Of a stretch of DNA of 64,000 bases, positions 47,839 to 59,612 are shown piece after piece. This DNA is from Papaver somniferum (Eukaryota > Streptophyta > Magnoliopsida > Ranunculales > Papaveraceae). Within the stretch, counting starts at the first letter, position 1; each line of letters begins with the position of its first letter. A model generated the notes under the pieces. That model saw nothing but the letters and a program-made list of their open reading frames with translations, did no database searches and was not told where the DNA came from. The position numbers and the translations under genes were made by a program. Where the stretch lies: assembly GCF_003573695.1 (NCBI RefSeq), contig NC_039358.1, positions 233,133,560-233,197,559 on the forward strand. Reading direction: 5' to 3'.

Positions 47839-48128
47839 TGTTATGGTTCAAGACCTTAATAACTAACAGGGACTCAAACTAGCAAGAAATAAGTTGTAGA
47901 GAACGGAATTGAGAGATGAATTAAGAGTGAATTGCAGAACAAGGAAGAGAAGTTATAGAAGTTGTAATTGTATTCATGAACAACTGAGTTACAAGACTCA
48001 AGTATTTATAATACCATTGCTTGGTGAACAAGCCTTCTAGTTCATTCAATAACTACTTTTAAGGAAACCAAACTAAATAAGGAAAAGCAAAGAAAGGAAA
48101 TACGTGTAGGAGGTGTGGAGTCACAACA
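47839..48128 (-). repeat. 3' LTR of the Ty3/gypsy element
   Basis: 290 bp, reading TGTTATGG to CACAACA on the plus strand, about 99% identical to 52785-53074. Confidence 0.93.
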
Positions 48129-48157
48129 TCCCACCCTGCTTGAAATAAGACTTGTCC

Positions 48158-49701
48158 TCAAGTCTGAAACTCAGGAAAACATAGAAGGAGTTCATCAGCG
48201 TCCTCCCATGTGGCTTCTGTAGAAGCTCGATTTTTCCACTGAATGAGCCATTTTGTGCCAGCAACAGTACCCTTTTTATACATCTTACGATCCAAGATTG
48301 ATTCAGGTTCCCATTTGTCATAGTCCACTGTAACAGGTAGTTCAGTCTGAACAATGTCAGATGTGCCAAGTTTGAGTTTCAAAAGTGAGACATGAAACAC
48401 AGGATGAATTTTACTTGTAGCAGGTAACTCCAGTCTATAAGCTACGGTGCCAATCCTTTCAAGAATCTTAAATGGTCCATAAAACTTGGTGAAAGCTTGG
48501 AAAAAGATGAAGTTGCAGCAGTTGTCTGACGGTACGGTTGCAGTCTGAGAAAAACAAAATCTCCAACTGAAAAACTTCGTTCTGTTCTATGAGCATCTGC
48601 ATAAACTTTCATTCTGGATTGAGCATCTTGTAATTTAGACTTCAAAATCACCAAAACCTGATCTCTAGCTTGCAATACTACATCAACAGCATGTACAGTG
48701 GTAGAGTTAGAGATATATGTTGAAATCGTAGGAGGAAGCCTGCTATAAACTGCCTGATAAGGACTCATCTTGATGGAAGTATGAAAGCTAGTATTATAGC
48801 ACCATTCAGCCCATGGTAACCATCTGAGCCATTCACTAGGTTTAATACTAGCAAAACAACGTAAATAGCATTCCAAAGTTCGATTTGTAACCTCAGTTAA
48901 ACCATCAGACTGAGGATGATAGGCAGAACTTCGACAAAGTTGAGTGTGCTGTAGTGAAAAAAAAGCTTCCCAAAATTGACTCATAAAAAGTGAATCTCTG
49001 TCACTGGTGATGCTCTTAGGCATGCCATGCAAACGAACTATTTCTCGCACAAAAACCTCAGCCACAGTGTCAGCTGAATAAGGATGTATGAGTGGCACAA
49101 AATGTGCATATCTGGATAAACGATCCACCACAACTAAAATAGATGTCCTTTTATTTGATGGTGGTAATCCATTAATGAAATCCATAGGTATATCCAACCA
49201 AATATCCGTAGGAATGGATAAAGGATGCAGTAGGCCTGGAGGAGATATTGATTCTGCCTTATTGCGTTGGCAAACGTCACAAGAAGAAATATAGTCTTTA
49301 ACTGTCTTCTTCATGCCAGACCAATAAAATTTTTGTTGAAGATGCTTATAAGTACGTAAGTATCCTGCATGTCCACCAGTTGGAGTGGAATGAAACTCAC
49401 TCAACAGTTTTGAGCACCATAAGGAAGTAGAGACAACAACGATTCGATTTTTGTAACGAAGAATTCCTTCAGTATAAGAGTAGTGAGGCAGGCAATCTGG
49501 TTGTGCGCGCAATTTTCCAATTATCAGACTTAATGCAACATCATTATGGCATTCTTGGACAATGTCAACAATGCCCGAAAAAATTGGAGAAGTAATTGCC
49601 AATAATTGACAATCATTAATACGAGATAAAACATCAACCGCCGTATTTAAAACTCCAGACTTGTAAATTATCTCATAATCATAACCAAGCAACTTGGACA
49701 A
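48158..49701 (-). pseudogene. Retrotransposon integrase and C-terminal chromodomain
   Basis: Frame 48442-49701 carries the end of RNase H, the integrase zinc-binding region (CDVCQRNK), and the DDE core with ILVVVDRLSRYAHFVPL and ITSDRDSLFMSQFWEAFF plus YHPQSDGLTE. A frameshift near 48490 separates it from the last piece (48158-48400), which ends in a chromodomain-like segment ([20 protein letters not shown] followed by [10 protein letters not shown]). Chromodomains steer such elements to marked chromatin. Confidence 0.88.
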
Positions 49702-51242
49702 CCATTTCTGTTGTTCAATGGAAGAAATACGTTGTTCTAAAAAGAATTTGAGGCTCTTATGATCGGTGTAAATCTTAAAATGTCTACCAAGTAATTAAGG
49801 TCGCCATTTATTAACCGCATTAACAATGGCCAACATCTCTTTATCATAAACGGAGAGATTGAGATTCTTACCTGAAAGAGCTTTACTGTAGTAAGCAACA
49901 GGCCTCTTGTCTTGAAGTAAAACTTCTCCTAAGCCATTTCCAGAAGCATCACACTCCAAATAAAAAACTTTGGTAAAATCTGGTAATGCCAAAACAGGTG
50001 TACTAGTTAAAGCTTGCTTAAGATGTAGAAAAGCCGTAGTTGCCTCAGGAGTCCAGACAAAGGCATCCAACTTAAGGAGTTGTGTAAGAGGAGCACTGAT
50101 CTTGCCATAGTTTCTGACAAACTTGCGGTAGTACCCAGCTAATCTAAAAAACCTCTCAAGGCTTTCACAGTATTAGGAATGGGCCAATTAGTGATGCAAG
50201 ATATCTTATCTGAGTCTACAGAAACACCATCTGAAGAAACTCGATGACCCAAATAACTGATTGACTGTTGAGCAAATTCACACTTTTGCTTCTTGAGGAA
50301 GATTTGATGTGCTCGTAAAACCTCAAAGACCAAAGTAATATGGTGGATATGCTCAGATTCAGACTTGCTGTAGATAAGTATATCATCGAAAAATACCAAC
50401 ACAAACTTTCGAAGAAAAGGTCTGAGAATTTCATTCATCAAGCTCTGGAAAGTCGCCGGAGCATTAGACAATCCAAACGGCATCACTAAAAATTCATAAT
50501 GTCCGTCATGTGTGCGAAAAGCTGTCTTATGTATATCATCAGGATGTACACGAATTTGATGGTAACCAGATCGCGTATCAATTTTGGAGAATATAACTGC
50601 ACCACATAGTTCATCCAGAAGTTCATCCACTATTGGAATGGGAAATCTATCCTTGACAGTAACCTTATTAAGAGCTCTGTAATCCACACACTTACGCCAA
50701 GAACCATCCTTTTTACGAACCAAGAGTACTGGAGAAGAAAATGGACTAGAACTAGTTCGAATCAAACCTGTATCTAAGAGTTCTTGAAAAATCTTTTCAA
50801 TTTCTGCCTTCTGAAAAAAGGGGTATCTATAGGGTCTAACATTAACTGGTGTTGTATTAGGCAGTAAAGGAATACAATGATCATACTTTCTCGGAGGTGG
50901 TAAAACAGTAGGTGAAGCAAACAAATCAGAAAATAGTAAAAGCAAGTCAGAGACTGCAGTGGGTACCTGAGAGTGAATTTCTGGAGTAGTCGGAGATGGC
51001 ACCAATTGCAAGAAAAAACCATGTTGAGTATCTTGAAAGACCTTGTGCATGAAAGAGCCATCCAATAATAAAATGGAAGTAGAATTGTTGCCCACTAACA
51101 TATGTTCTCGACCATTGGCAGTAAACTGCATATGTAATTTATCAAAATCCCAAGAAATATTACCTAAGGTTCTCAGCCAGTCCACCCCAAGTACTGCCTC
51201 ACAACCACTCAATTCTAATAAGAAAAAATCAGTAGTACACAT
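49702..51242 (-). pseudogene. Retrotransposon protease end, reverse transcriptase and RNase H
   Basis: The frame at 50139-51242 has the reverse-transcriptase blocks VLLVRKKDGSWRKCVDYRAL, FSKIDTRSGYHQIRVHPDD, FGLSNAPATFQSLMNEILRP and the catalytic FFDDILIYS. A frameshift near 50140 separates it from the connection and RNase H segment (49795-50070; FYLECDASGNGLGEVLLQ with the catalytic Asp). An in-frame TAA at about 49795 splits RNase H before IYTDHKSLKFFLEQR. Confidence 0.9.
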
Positions 51243-51257
51243 GTAAGACTGTAATTC

Positions 51258-52721
51258 TTAGGAAACATCAGAACAAAGTCCTTGTGTTTTTAAAATTCCT
51301 CCATTACCCACCAAAACATTCATATGATCAGCAGCTGTCTTCTGGAGAACACCACATCGTTTAGCAACAGAAGGGTGTAGGAAATTATGGGTTGATCCGG
51401 AATCAAGTAAAATAGTGAGTGTGTGACCAGCAATTCTACCAGTAACACGCATAGTGTTTGGAAAAGAAGTGCCAGTAAAAGCATGGAATGAAATGGTGGG
51501 ATCAGAATATATCTGATTTGCAGCCGCAGGAGTAATTATCTCGTCAGTAAGAGACGCGGGTGGATACTCATCATCTTCAACATGGACTTCTGGAGTCATA
51601 TCTAAAATCAATAATCTAGAGTTCAATGGCTTTGCACACACATGTCCAGCTTTATATTGTTCATCACAATTGAAACATAGGCCTTGCTCACGTCTTATAC
51701 GTTGTTCCTCGAGAGATAAACGTTTAACGCCAGATGGAATGGTAGACTTCTTAAAAGATGTATTAGTTGGATCAAAGGAAGGGGTTGAAGAAGGCGCCTG
51801 TCTGTAAGGATTTTGTATCGCAATAGATTTGTAAAAAGATGGGTTAAACAGTAACACATCTTCTTGTTTAATAGCCTTTTGAAAAGCAATAGCCAATGTG
51901 GGTGGCTCAAAAATTTCCACAACAGATCGGATTTCTCTCTTGAGAGATCGAACAAAGAGATCAATGACATAATCATCTGGTAAATCTGTAACGAAATTTA
52001 GCAGTTGTTCAAATTCTCGAATGTGATCACGCACTGAACCTTGTTGAAGAATTGTGGATAGCGCTAGACGTGGATTGGAAAACTTCTTATCATCAAAACG
52101 TTCACGAACCAGTGAACAAAATTGTGTCCATGTAGGATTAGTGAGCTTTGGTTGAATCCAGCGATACCAAGCATTAGCGTCGCCTTTGAAGGAAGAAGTA
52201 GCAATATCAATTTTTACAGCTTCAATTGTATGATGAAGCCGAAAATACTGATCTGCCTGAAAGATCCATCCAGCAGGATCCGTTCCATCAAAGATAGGAA
52301 ACTTTAAGTTATTAGGTATTGGAGAACCAAGAATACCACTGCTACCAGAGGTACCGTGAGTGTTACCAGAAGGAACACTGCTGCCATGAGCACTATGCAG
52401 ACCAGGAGAAGGGGTATTCAAAGGAAAACGTTTAAGCAAGATTGATGCCATGTTACGAGTGACAGTATCAGCAAGATTGGTAGTATCTTGTGTGTGTTGT
52501 TGCAGCAAGGTACTCATCTCTCGACGATGTGAAGCTAAAATAGATTCCAAACTGGTATTATGCAAAGTTTGTGTTTTCTGAAGAAGTTCATCAATAACAA
52601 ATTGGCGAGATTGATCTACCTTCTGAGAATTCTCAACAACAGTCTCCATAAAATTATGAATGGAAGTATCCAAGGTTTGTATGGCAGATATAAGATGGTG
52701 AACTTCATCTGTGAGTGTCAT
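51258..52721 (-). pseudogene. Retrotransposon gag and start of protease
   Basis: 487 codons. A retrotransposon gag capsid region sits around residues 150-280 (FDGTDPAGWIFQADQYFRLH, then WTQFCSLVRERF). A zinc knuckle follows at about 360 (CFNCDEQYKAGHVC) and the protease motif ILLDSGSTHNFL at about 450. An in-frame TAA at 51258-51260 cuts it from the rest of pol, which continues in the same frame. Confidence 0.9.
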
Positions 52722-52764
52722 TATGCGGAAGCGTGAGAATTTTTTTTTTTTTGGGATAGAGACC

Positions 52765-52782
52765 TAACCAGCTCTGATGACA
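52765..52782 (-). promoter_or_regulatory. Primer-binding site of the Ty3/gypsy element
   Basis: Two bases inside the 5' LTR the minus strand reads TGTCATCAGAGCTGGTTA. The ATCAGAGC core is that of plant elements primed by initiator methionine tRNA. Confidence 0.6.
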
Positions 52783-52784
52783 GA

Positions 52785-53074
52785 TGTTATGGTTCAAGAC
52801 CTTAATAACTAACAGGGACTCAAACTAGCAAGAAATAAGTTGTAGAGAACGGAATTGAGAGATGAATTAAGAGTGAATTGCAGAACAAGGAAGAGAAGTT
52901 ATAGAAGTTGTAATTGTATTCATGAACAACTGAGTTACAAGACTCAAGTATTTATAATACCATTGCTTGGTGAACAAGCCTTCTAGTTCATTCAATAACT
53001 ACTTTTAAGGAAACCAAACTAAATAAGAAAAAGCTAAGAAAGGAAATACGTGTAGGAGGTGTGGAGTCGCAACA
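52785..53074 (-). repeat. 5' LTR of the Ty3/gypsy element
   Basis: 290 bp. Differs from the other LTR near 53025, 53034 and 53069. It drives minus-strand transcription. Confidence 0.93.
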
Positions 53075-54190
53075 TTTTGTTCCATTATGGATGCAATTTG
53101 CAAAGGAGGATTAGTTGATAAACCTTTGGTTCTCTTCTCTGAAATGATTGATAATTCGAAGATTGTACCGGATGTAGTTCCTTACAATACTTTGATTAAT
53201 GGGTTTGGCAATTCAGGCCGGTTAAAGGAGGCAAAGAGACTGCTTGAGGTGATGGCTACTAGAGGAATTTCTGCAGATTTGACAACTTACAATACTTTAA
53301 TTCATAGTCACTGTGTACACGGTCAATGGAAAGAAGCAAGAAAATATTTTGATGAAATGATGGATCGAGGGATTTGGCCCAATACAGTAACTTTTAATAT
53401 CTGAATAGATTCACATTGTAAAGATGGGATGTTCAAATTGATGGAGGAGATAAACATCCCACCTGATCATATTACCTATAATTCAATGATGGACGGTCTA
53501 TGTTTGGTAGGTCGGCTGGAAGAAGCGATTAAACTATTTGACTCGATGGTGGATAGGGGTCTGGAGCCAGAGGAGTTCCACTACAATGTGTTACTCGACG
53601 GGTATGGCAAGAATCATAAAATGGATGAAGCTATGCAGCTATTCAAGAAAATGAAACAAAATGGATTGAAACCCACAACATTTACTTACACTACACTATT
53701 AGCAGGGCTATACCGAGATGGAAGATGCAAGCTTTTGGTCAATCTCCAGATGAAGTTGTGTGTAATGCAGTGTTGAACGGATTATGCAAGAACGGAAACA
53801 TGGAGGAAGCAATAGAATTGTTTGAATCCTTGGAGAGTATTGGTATCTCAGCTAATATAGAAATGTAGAATACTCTTATTAGCGGTTATTGTCACGTTGG
53901 CAAGCTGGAAGATGCAAGAAGACATTTTAATGATATCCCAAGAAAAGGATTTGTGCCTAATGTAGTAACATAAACTGCAATGATTACAGGCCTATTTCGT
54001 AACAAGATGTTATCGGAGGCTAACACAAGATGGAAGAGAATGGATGTTTGCTAGATGCTAGAGCATATGATACCATCATCAGTGGTTTTCTTATAGCAAA
54101 AGAGACTGACAAGGCATTGCAATTTCTTTGCAGGATGCTGGAAAGAGAATTTGTACCGAGTGATTGCGTTAGTAAACACTCTTTCTGCAG

Positions 54191-54695
54191 ATGAGTGGTT
54201 TGTTTTTCTTTCTGTGGAAGTAATTGTTAAGGTAACATGTTAGCTTGAATAATTGTTTTCTTTTCTTGCCTCTTTTTGTTCCCTTGACTTACAGATTAGA
54301 AACGCCATTATAGGATATTTGTGAGGCTGGGTTTGATGTTCTGTTAATTTACAGAAATAATGTTTGAGCTTGTTCAGAAGGCTCAGAGGGAATTCTAGGC
54401 TGCTGTGCCGATAAGCGATGTAGCTAGCTATGGGAAAAGGATATAGAGAAGCTTCTTATCGAGCAAGAAGCTGCTTTGTCCTGCCGCAATCTAGAATGCA
54501 GGAGCCATTACCTATGAGCAAAAACAAAAGAAAACAAGCAATTTCAAAGCTGAGTAATTATTTTTTTTGTTTTTTGAATTTATTTAAAATTCCTACATCT
54601 CGTGATCAGATCAACCAATTAATCATGATAGAAATGATGGTATTATATAATCGAATTTTGAATTTCAACAACAATTTTTTTTTTTGTAAATTAAT
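54191..54695 (+). other. Gene-free 3' flank of PPR copy 4
   Basis: No gene. The word ATGCAGGAGCCATTACC near 54496 is a decayed form of the RFL trailer exon start seen at 19564 and 46597. Confidence 0.5.
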
Positions 54696-55208
54696 TTAGA
54701 GTCTAATAATCTTAGCAGCTTTAACGACAGGATTCTGGCGAGCAATACTCTCTCTACCAGCAGCTTTATAATCAAAACTACAATCATGTCGATCGGAATA
54801 TCTATGTTCCGAACAGAACATATCACCGCACCGACATCTAAATCCGGTCAATCCTACTTTCCTCCGGCAACCTGAACACCGATTCACCTCTTGCTTCTTC
54901 TCAACAATCTTAATTGTCGTCGAATCATTCTTCGCTTGATCATCATCAATTCCTTTCTTATCATCCTGCGTAATCAGATCTCGTCGTTGATAATCCGATC
55001 GCTCCGGCAACCTCACAAAGCTAGATCTAGCCTTTTCTTTGCCGGAAAACGTCAGAGCCGGTTGTGTCATAATCCCGGTAGAAATTTTGTAACAACTTTG
55101 ACACATGTTCTTGGTAGCCGGATTACCTGAGAAACCACAGTTGTTGATGCAAAGTGATAAGGATTCAGAAACCTTCATTTCTGTTTCTTCTTTATCTCTC
55201 TGAGCCAT
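54696..55208 (-). CDS. A20/AN1 zinc-finger stress-associated protein, intact, single exon
   Basis: 170 aa from the ATG at 55208 (MAQRDKEETEMK). That start is preferred over a longer upstream frame because family members begin about 20 residues before the A20 finger. The A20 finger uses C20, C24, C36 and C39 (LCINNCGFSGNPATKNMCQS). The AN1 finger uses C111, C114, C125, C127, C132, H135, H141 and C143 (NRCSGCRRKVGLTGFRCRCG). The C-terminus (NPVVKAAKIIRL) is the conserved family end. These SAP proteins bind ubiquitin through A20 and tune abiotic-stress and immune responses; many are intronless, as here. No lesion is seen. This is the clearest ordinary host gene in the window. Confidence 0.95.
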   Translation of the reverse strand: MAQRDKEETEMKVSESLSLCINNCGFSGNPATKNMCQSCYKISTGIMTQPALTFSGKEKARSSFVRLPERSDYQRRDLITQDDKKGIDDDQAKNDSTTIKIVEKKQEVNRCSGCRRKVGLTGFRCRCGDMFCSEHRYSDRHDCSFDYKAAGRESIARQNPVVKAAKIIRL

Positions 55209-55290
55209 GAATTTGAGTAATGATTTTTTTTTGCAGATTTTTGATTGTTTTGTGTTGGAGATGAGAAATGAAGAAATGAGATGGTGGGAT

Positions 55291-55296
55291 TTTATA
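55291..55296 (-). promoter_or_regulatory. TATA box of the A20/AN1 gene
   Basis: TATAAA (minus strand, within ACTATAAAATCCC), about 85 bp upstream of the start codon. This implies a 5' leader of roughly 50 nt. Confidence 0.65.
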
Positions 55297-55839
55297 GTGG
55301 CGCTGGCGAGGTCGGTTTCGGACGGTGATGGGATTGGGATTGGACCCCAAAATGAAACGCGTAGAGGAAACTTGGAAGACTGTTCGTCAAAATTGGTGGG
55401 TGTTTGTCGGCTGGAAAGAACCAATTATTGATTGGTGTGTCTTTCTTTTTGTTTCGGTGCGGTGTTGGGTGATTGCGTACCATGGGACGCACTATTTTTA
55501 TCCGGGCAAACAAATTATGTGTATGGTGGAATGGCATAATCTAGTGACTGGCATCATGATCTACATTGCTAATAGGGGTATCAATTTGGTTAGGGGTGTG
55601 CCGTTTTTTATATAAACATAAATATGCCTAGGATTCAATTGGTACACCCTCTAGCAAGTGATGTCAAAGTTAAACATCGTCACTTGTTGTCAGTGTAGAT
55701 GTCAATAAGGTGTACAGATGAGATGCAAATCGTAGAGTTTGGAGGTTTCTGCTTCATTTCTCTGTGATTGGCAAAAACAAAGGAACAGCCATGGAAGATA
55801 ATTTGAAGGCATACATAATAAAACAAAAAGGGGTTGGAA
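55297..55839. other. Upstream region of the A20/AN1 gene; no other gene seen
   Basis: Promoter-side sequence followed by AT-rich spacer. No supported coding region or RNA. Confidence 0.5.
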
Positions 55840-56114
55840 ATAGTATTTCTAGGCTATCCATTATCCACCATATTTTCATTATATGACAAAATACCCTTAT
55901 GAGATTAGTGTTAAACTAGTGTTAATCTGATTAGTTAGTTTAGTGTTAATTTAGGATCATAATTTTCTTTTTAAAGATCAGTGAGTTATTTTTTTAGAAA
56001 AAGAAAAAGGAGAGGAGGAAAAAAACTTTTTTTTTTCTTTGTGATCTTTGTGATTATTGAGAGATGTGTGATACAAATTAGAGTGAGGAAGATGAATCTT
56101 CATCACGTAAAGCT

Positions 56115-57016
56115 ATGAAAATACATATCAATCACGATGGAGATCTAGACATGGCTTATTTGTTGGATTTTGAAAATGATTTTACCCAAACTCAACTTTT
56201 TTCTCAAGCTCAAGATGATTCCTTTATGGAGCCAAACCCCGAAGATGAGTACATGGATGAGAAACCCAATGCTAATAATACACATGTATGGTTATATAAG
56301 TTGTTTAATTTCCGTTTTGTAGCTTTATTTCACCAAAAGTTATGATTTTTGCAACTAGTTCGACGCAACAGAGTAAGGTTAGGCAAATAATATGTATGTT
56401 GAACCATCAAAAATAAGAACAGTTCGGTTTCTACGATTGAGAAATGTATACACCGAACTTTCATTCAATTATTTTCGCGCCAAATAATTTTCATGGTTCG
56501 GCTCAAATGCGATGTGATAACGAACCGTATACAAAAAATTATACGAGTTACGGCGTAATGTTCGGCTTGCACGTTATCCAGCCGAACCATAATTTTTGTT
56601 TTTATAAATTTCAAGTCTTATGGTTCGGCTTATAATATTAGTGCCCAATAGGCCGAATCCATGTTTGAGAATAGGTTCGACTTTGTAAATCGAACAAGAA
56701 CTAGCCGAACCGTGAGATCGACTTTCATAGAGTACTGCGTGTTAACCGAACCTGACCCAAAACCTGTGCGATATTGTTGTAGATTGTTTCTGAAATGGAA
56801 ATTATGGAGGATCAACCACCGCCTGTTGATGTCATTCATGAAGATAATAAAGATCACTTCCAAACTGACTTGGTAGGTAACGTAGTTTATGTTTTTATTA
56901 ATTTTCAAGTTTGTTGTATGCAAAATCATTAATAAAACTTAAGTTTTGTACTTGTGTATATGTAGACGTGGAAAACCAAAGAAGAAGTTGTTAAACATAA
57001 AAGAATAATATTGTAG
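56115..57016 (+). pseudogene. 5' fragment of the family-2 MULE transposase gene
   Basis: Exons 56115-56285 (MKIHINHDGDLDMAYLLDFE), 56783-56872 (IVSEMEIMEDQPPP, ending QTDL before GTAGGT) and from 56966 (TWKTKEEVVKH, then a stop at 57014-57016). Exon 3 matches TWKTKAEVKEW at the same place in the larger MULE, and the exon-2 ends (TDL|GT) also agree. Splice phases are compatible. Everything after the first residues of the FAR1-like region is missing. Confidence 0.7.
56395..56770. repeat. TTCGGCT motif array in transposase intron 1, family 2
   Basis: About a dozen GTTCGGCT / AGCCGAAC copies in both orientations fill the intron between 56286 and 56782. They stop at the exon at 56783. Confidence 0.85.
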
Positions 57017-57369
57017 TTAAACATCAAAACATTGTACCGAAAACCAAACACATAAGGATCAGTAGAAAACATTGAAATACAACTTGTTCAGCAGTCAAAG
57101 AGTCTAAGTTTTCTCTCAAAGCTATCAAGATTTCCTTTTTATTCCTCTTCTTATTTTCCTTGAAACTCCATTTGGCCGAGGTAGGGAATGTATCTACCCA
57201 TTTGTTATCTTCCTTGACTAAATTCATAATCCGGGAAATGGTCATATATCCATACCTACACCAACAATATTGAAAACAAAACACAAAACTTAATTATTAG
57301 AATCAGTAGAATTGGATCATGGAGGTTGTCAACTTGGGGAAACAGAAGCAAGTTCAGCTTATGTACAAA

Positions 57370-57460
57370 ACAAGGTTTAAAGCCGAACCCCTAAAAGTTC
57401 GACTCAGGAGATTGAAATCGAAACAGCCGAACCTACAGAATAGTAGGTTCGACGTAAAAT
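57370..57460. repeat. TTCGGCT motifs in PMD intron 2, family 2
   Basis: Four copies, some degraded (AGCCGAAC, GTTCGACT, AGCCGAAC, GGTTCGAC), in the intron between 57256 and 57519. Confidence 0.75.
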
Positions 57461-58744
57461 AAACCAAAATTGAAAGCCTAGTTTTTTCTTGAAAATGGAA
57501 CTACAATGTGTAAATTTACTTGAAACATTGTGAAATAACCTCCAATGTTTCTACTTGTTAACCTAGACGCAGTTCCAAGTTGCTCTAATAGGAAAGAAAG
57601 GGCCGCGGTTCCCCAAGAGTACTTGTGGCAGCTTTTCAAATCCTTTAACAATTGAAGGTATTGAGCATTAACCTTGTTCCCATTGTTATCGGGAATATAA
57701 CACTTCCTAAAGTATGCAACAAATACACGGTAGCAGTGCGCATAGCTGTGACCTCGTCCATAACCAACTCCCCCTTTGAAATTTTCTCATTTTTGTCTCC
57801 AAAACACTTTTTCAAAGCAGTGAACTTGATTTTCTTCAACTTCTTTGTGCTAGAATCCACAAACTTCACCTCTTTAGCAGCGCAGGCAAACTCCAATTCT
57901 GTTTTGTCTTTTGGCCAACCAAGAGTTTCCTCAGCAAGTACATACAACTCATCCCAAGTCATTTCATAAACCGCTGAGTAAACATTTTTCCCATGCGTTC
58001 TAAGACCACTAATCTTTTGTGCATCATCTGGAGTGATTGTCATCTCGCCAAAGGGGAGATGAAATGTGTAAGTATCCGGACAAAATCTCTCACAAAAGGC
58101 TGAGTTTGTAACTGCATCAAATTCCTCTTGTGCATAGAAAATAGCAGGCCATAAACCTGAGCCTTGTACTAAAGCCACCACCTCAGGAGCCTCTTTGAAA
58201 ATATCCCAATGTGCGGCGCTTTGGTGTCTAAGTACGCGGACTGCATCCCTGTGATCCGGAGTCTCGTAAATTTTCTTCGCCCATGACTCCTTGTAGCCAA
58301 TCAACACTGTTCCACCATCTTCAGGGAGACCATGGGGCAAACCATCCCTGCGAGGGCGTATCACATTATCCGGATGAGGAATGTGCTTACCTGTCTCCCT
58401 TGATGTAACAACTTTCTCTTATTCTTGTTCTAGTTCTTCTTCTTCTTGACCTTCCTCACCAACATCTTCATCATTGTCATACTCTTGTTCTACAGGCAAA
58501 GAGCAAGTCGTATCAATAACCCTTTTCCATGCATGTAAGTTCTTTGTGCCACCACCTCGAGGTTTGGGAGTTTTTGAGTTAGAAGGAGTCACTTCCATTG
58601 TTCTCCTTTTGAGCTTCTCTTTGAATTTTCCCGGATGGGTGCTAACACAAATTACAAACCTTAACTAGTTTTCCATATTAAATAAATATGATAACTCACG
58701 TACAACTGGACAAGTTTACAGGAAGCTTTTGGCCATACACAGTG

Positions 58745-59040
58745 TAAAGTTCGGCACATTCGATATTTATCACAATGAGCCGAACTAGGTGGCCAACAGT
58801 ATTAATCATGGTCAGAGAAAAGTTCGGCACATTCGATATTAATCACTATGAGTCGAACAATGAACCCAACAATAATAGATCGGTTATTAAATAATGGCAT
58901 TCGAGTTCGGTTGATTATCATAAAAAAAATTGGTGCCAAACTCAATGGTTCGGCTCATACGATATTCAAGTTTTAAGCCGAACTGTTCTTCGTCTTTGTG
59001 AAAAAATAAGTTCGGCTGCGACATTTCAGCCGAACACTAC
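58745..59040. repeat. TTCGGCT motif array in PMD intron 1, family 2
   Basis: About nine copies. Inverted pairs have roughly 22-28-nt spacers, for example AGTTCGGCACATTCGAT near 58749 paired with GAGCCGAACT near 58778. They lie between exons 1 and 2 only. Confidence 0.85.
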
Positions 59041-59612
59041 CCTGAAACTAACAAAAACCGAGACGAATCATCGATTACATGTCATAAATCAACGAAATAC
59101 ACAAAAATAAACAATGGGTTTGTGGGAAATACATTTATATGTGCAATTTTAAAGAATCAACCTCTATTTCTCCCTCTCCAACACCAATCGATCCACTATC
59201 CACTTCATCTCCATCTTTTCCAAAAACCTTTGATTGAGATGCTACAGAAGCAACACCAGGATTCGGCACCGTTTTTCTAGGGCATTGCTTAACACAGGGT
59301 GCCATATATGTGTTTAACAGAGAAGTTAATCGAACAAATTTTCAGAAATTTTCAGAAATTTTTGAGAAGAAGATGAAAAGAAGAGGGAGAGAGAAGGGTT
59401 TTTGGTTTTTAAAACTTTAAATATTTGGTTTAAGTAACCGTTTTAGTATTAATGAGTGGGTTAATTAGTGGGTAACGGTTAATTAGTGGGATGGGCTAAT
59501 TAGTGGGAAAGTTTTAGGATTAGAATTTAATTAAGTGGAAGGGTAATAATGTAATTTAAGCTATATGAGGGTATTACGGTAATTTTAACATCACTAGGAC
59601 ACCCCCTTAGTA

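Larger units (their letters stand above)
47839..53074 (-). mobile_element. Ty3/gypsy chromovirus-type LTR retrotransposon, 5236 bp, young but defective
   Basis: Two 290-bp LTRs (47839-48128 and 52785-53074) with TG...CA ends differ at only about three bases. A 5-bp target duplication TTTTG (47834-47838 and 53075-53079) flanks it. The element runs on the minus strand: the primer-binding site lies beside the right LTR, with TCATCAGAGC resembling the initiator-Met tRNA type, and a purine tract AGCAGGGTGGGA lies beside the left LTR. Gene order is gag, protease, reverse transcriptase, RNase H, integrase, chromodomain. In-frame stops and frameshifts interrupt the polyprotein, so movement would need help from another copy. 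Confidence 0.93.
47461..54190 (+). pseudogene. RFL-type PPR copy 4, truncated, mutated and split by a retrotransposon
   Basis: Two parts: 47461-47838 and 53080-54190. Part 1 has a short start (MNSGHKKLLPLAK), then PPR remnants with frame changes (FHPDTVTFTTLIKGFCLQGK). Part 2 resumes within the same repeat and shows PDVVPYNTLINGFGNSGRLK and HITYNSMMDGLCLVGRLEEA, with an in-frame stop near 53402, a deletion near 53430, a frameshift near 53735 and further stops. It lacks the first repeats of copies 1-3 and is more diverged, so it was decaying independently. The Ty3 element sits at the TTTTG duplicated site. Confidence 0.88.
57060..59305 (-). pseudogene. PMD protein gene of family 2, 3' truncated, frameshifted
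   Basis: Exon 1 starts at 59305 (MAPCVKQCPRKTVPNPGV), exon 2 is 58641-57520 and exon 3 starts at 57255. The PMD hallmark is DTYTFHLPFGEMTITPDDAQ (about 58030-58090). Segments PEDGGTVLIGYKESWA, HKYSWGTAAL and LDSLTAEQVVFQ each match the larger element's PMD protein at the same positions. A TAA in the acidic linker (about 58418) and frameshifts near 57690 and 57215 disable it, and the C-terminal third is deleted. Exon 1 shares the spacing M-A..KQ..RK..P with the H3-like start of the other PMD protein. Confidence 0.85.
55840..59612. mobile_element. PMD-MULE family 2 element, internally deleted (ends approximate)
   Basis: Mirror image of the 5399-16222 element: transposase start on the plus strand at the left, PMD gene on the minus strand at the right, genes pointing inward. 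Both genes lack their 3' parts and meet near 57020-57060, where an internal deletion joined them. Near both ends a matching subterminal word occurs (AATACCCTTATGAG at about 55887 and, inverted, AATACCCTCATATAG at about 59561-59575). I could not find a convincing terminal inverted repeat or target duplication, so the limits are estimates. Non-coding parts are filled with TTCGGCT motifs. Confidence 0.7.

Noticed and set aside
54696..55424. A longer 242-aa start for the A20/AN1 protein
   Set aside because: The extra N-terminal 72 residues cover the TATA box and leader; the ATG at 55208 gives the normal family length.
55840..59612. A terminal inverted repeat pairing AAAAGGGGTTGG at the left with CTAAGGGGGTGTCC at the right
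   Set aside because: The match is weak and needs gaps, and no target duplication flanks it, so the element ends are left approximate.
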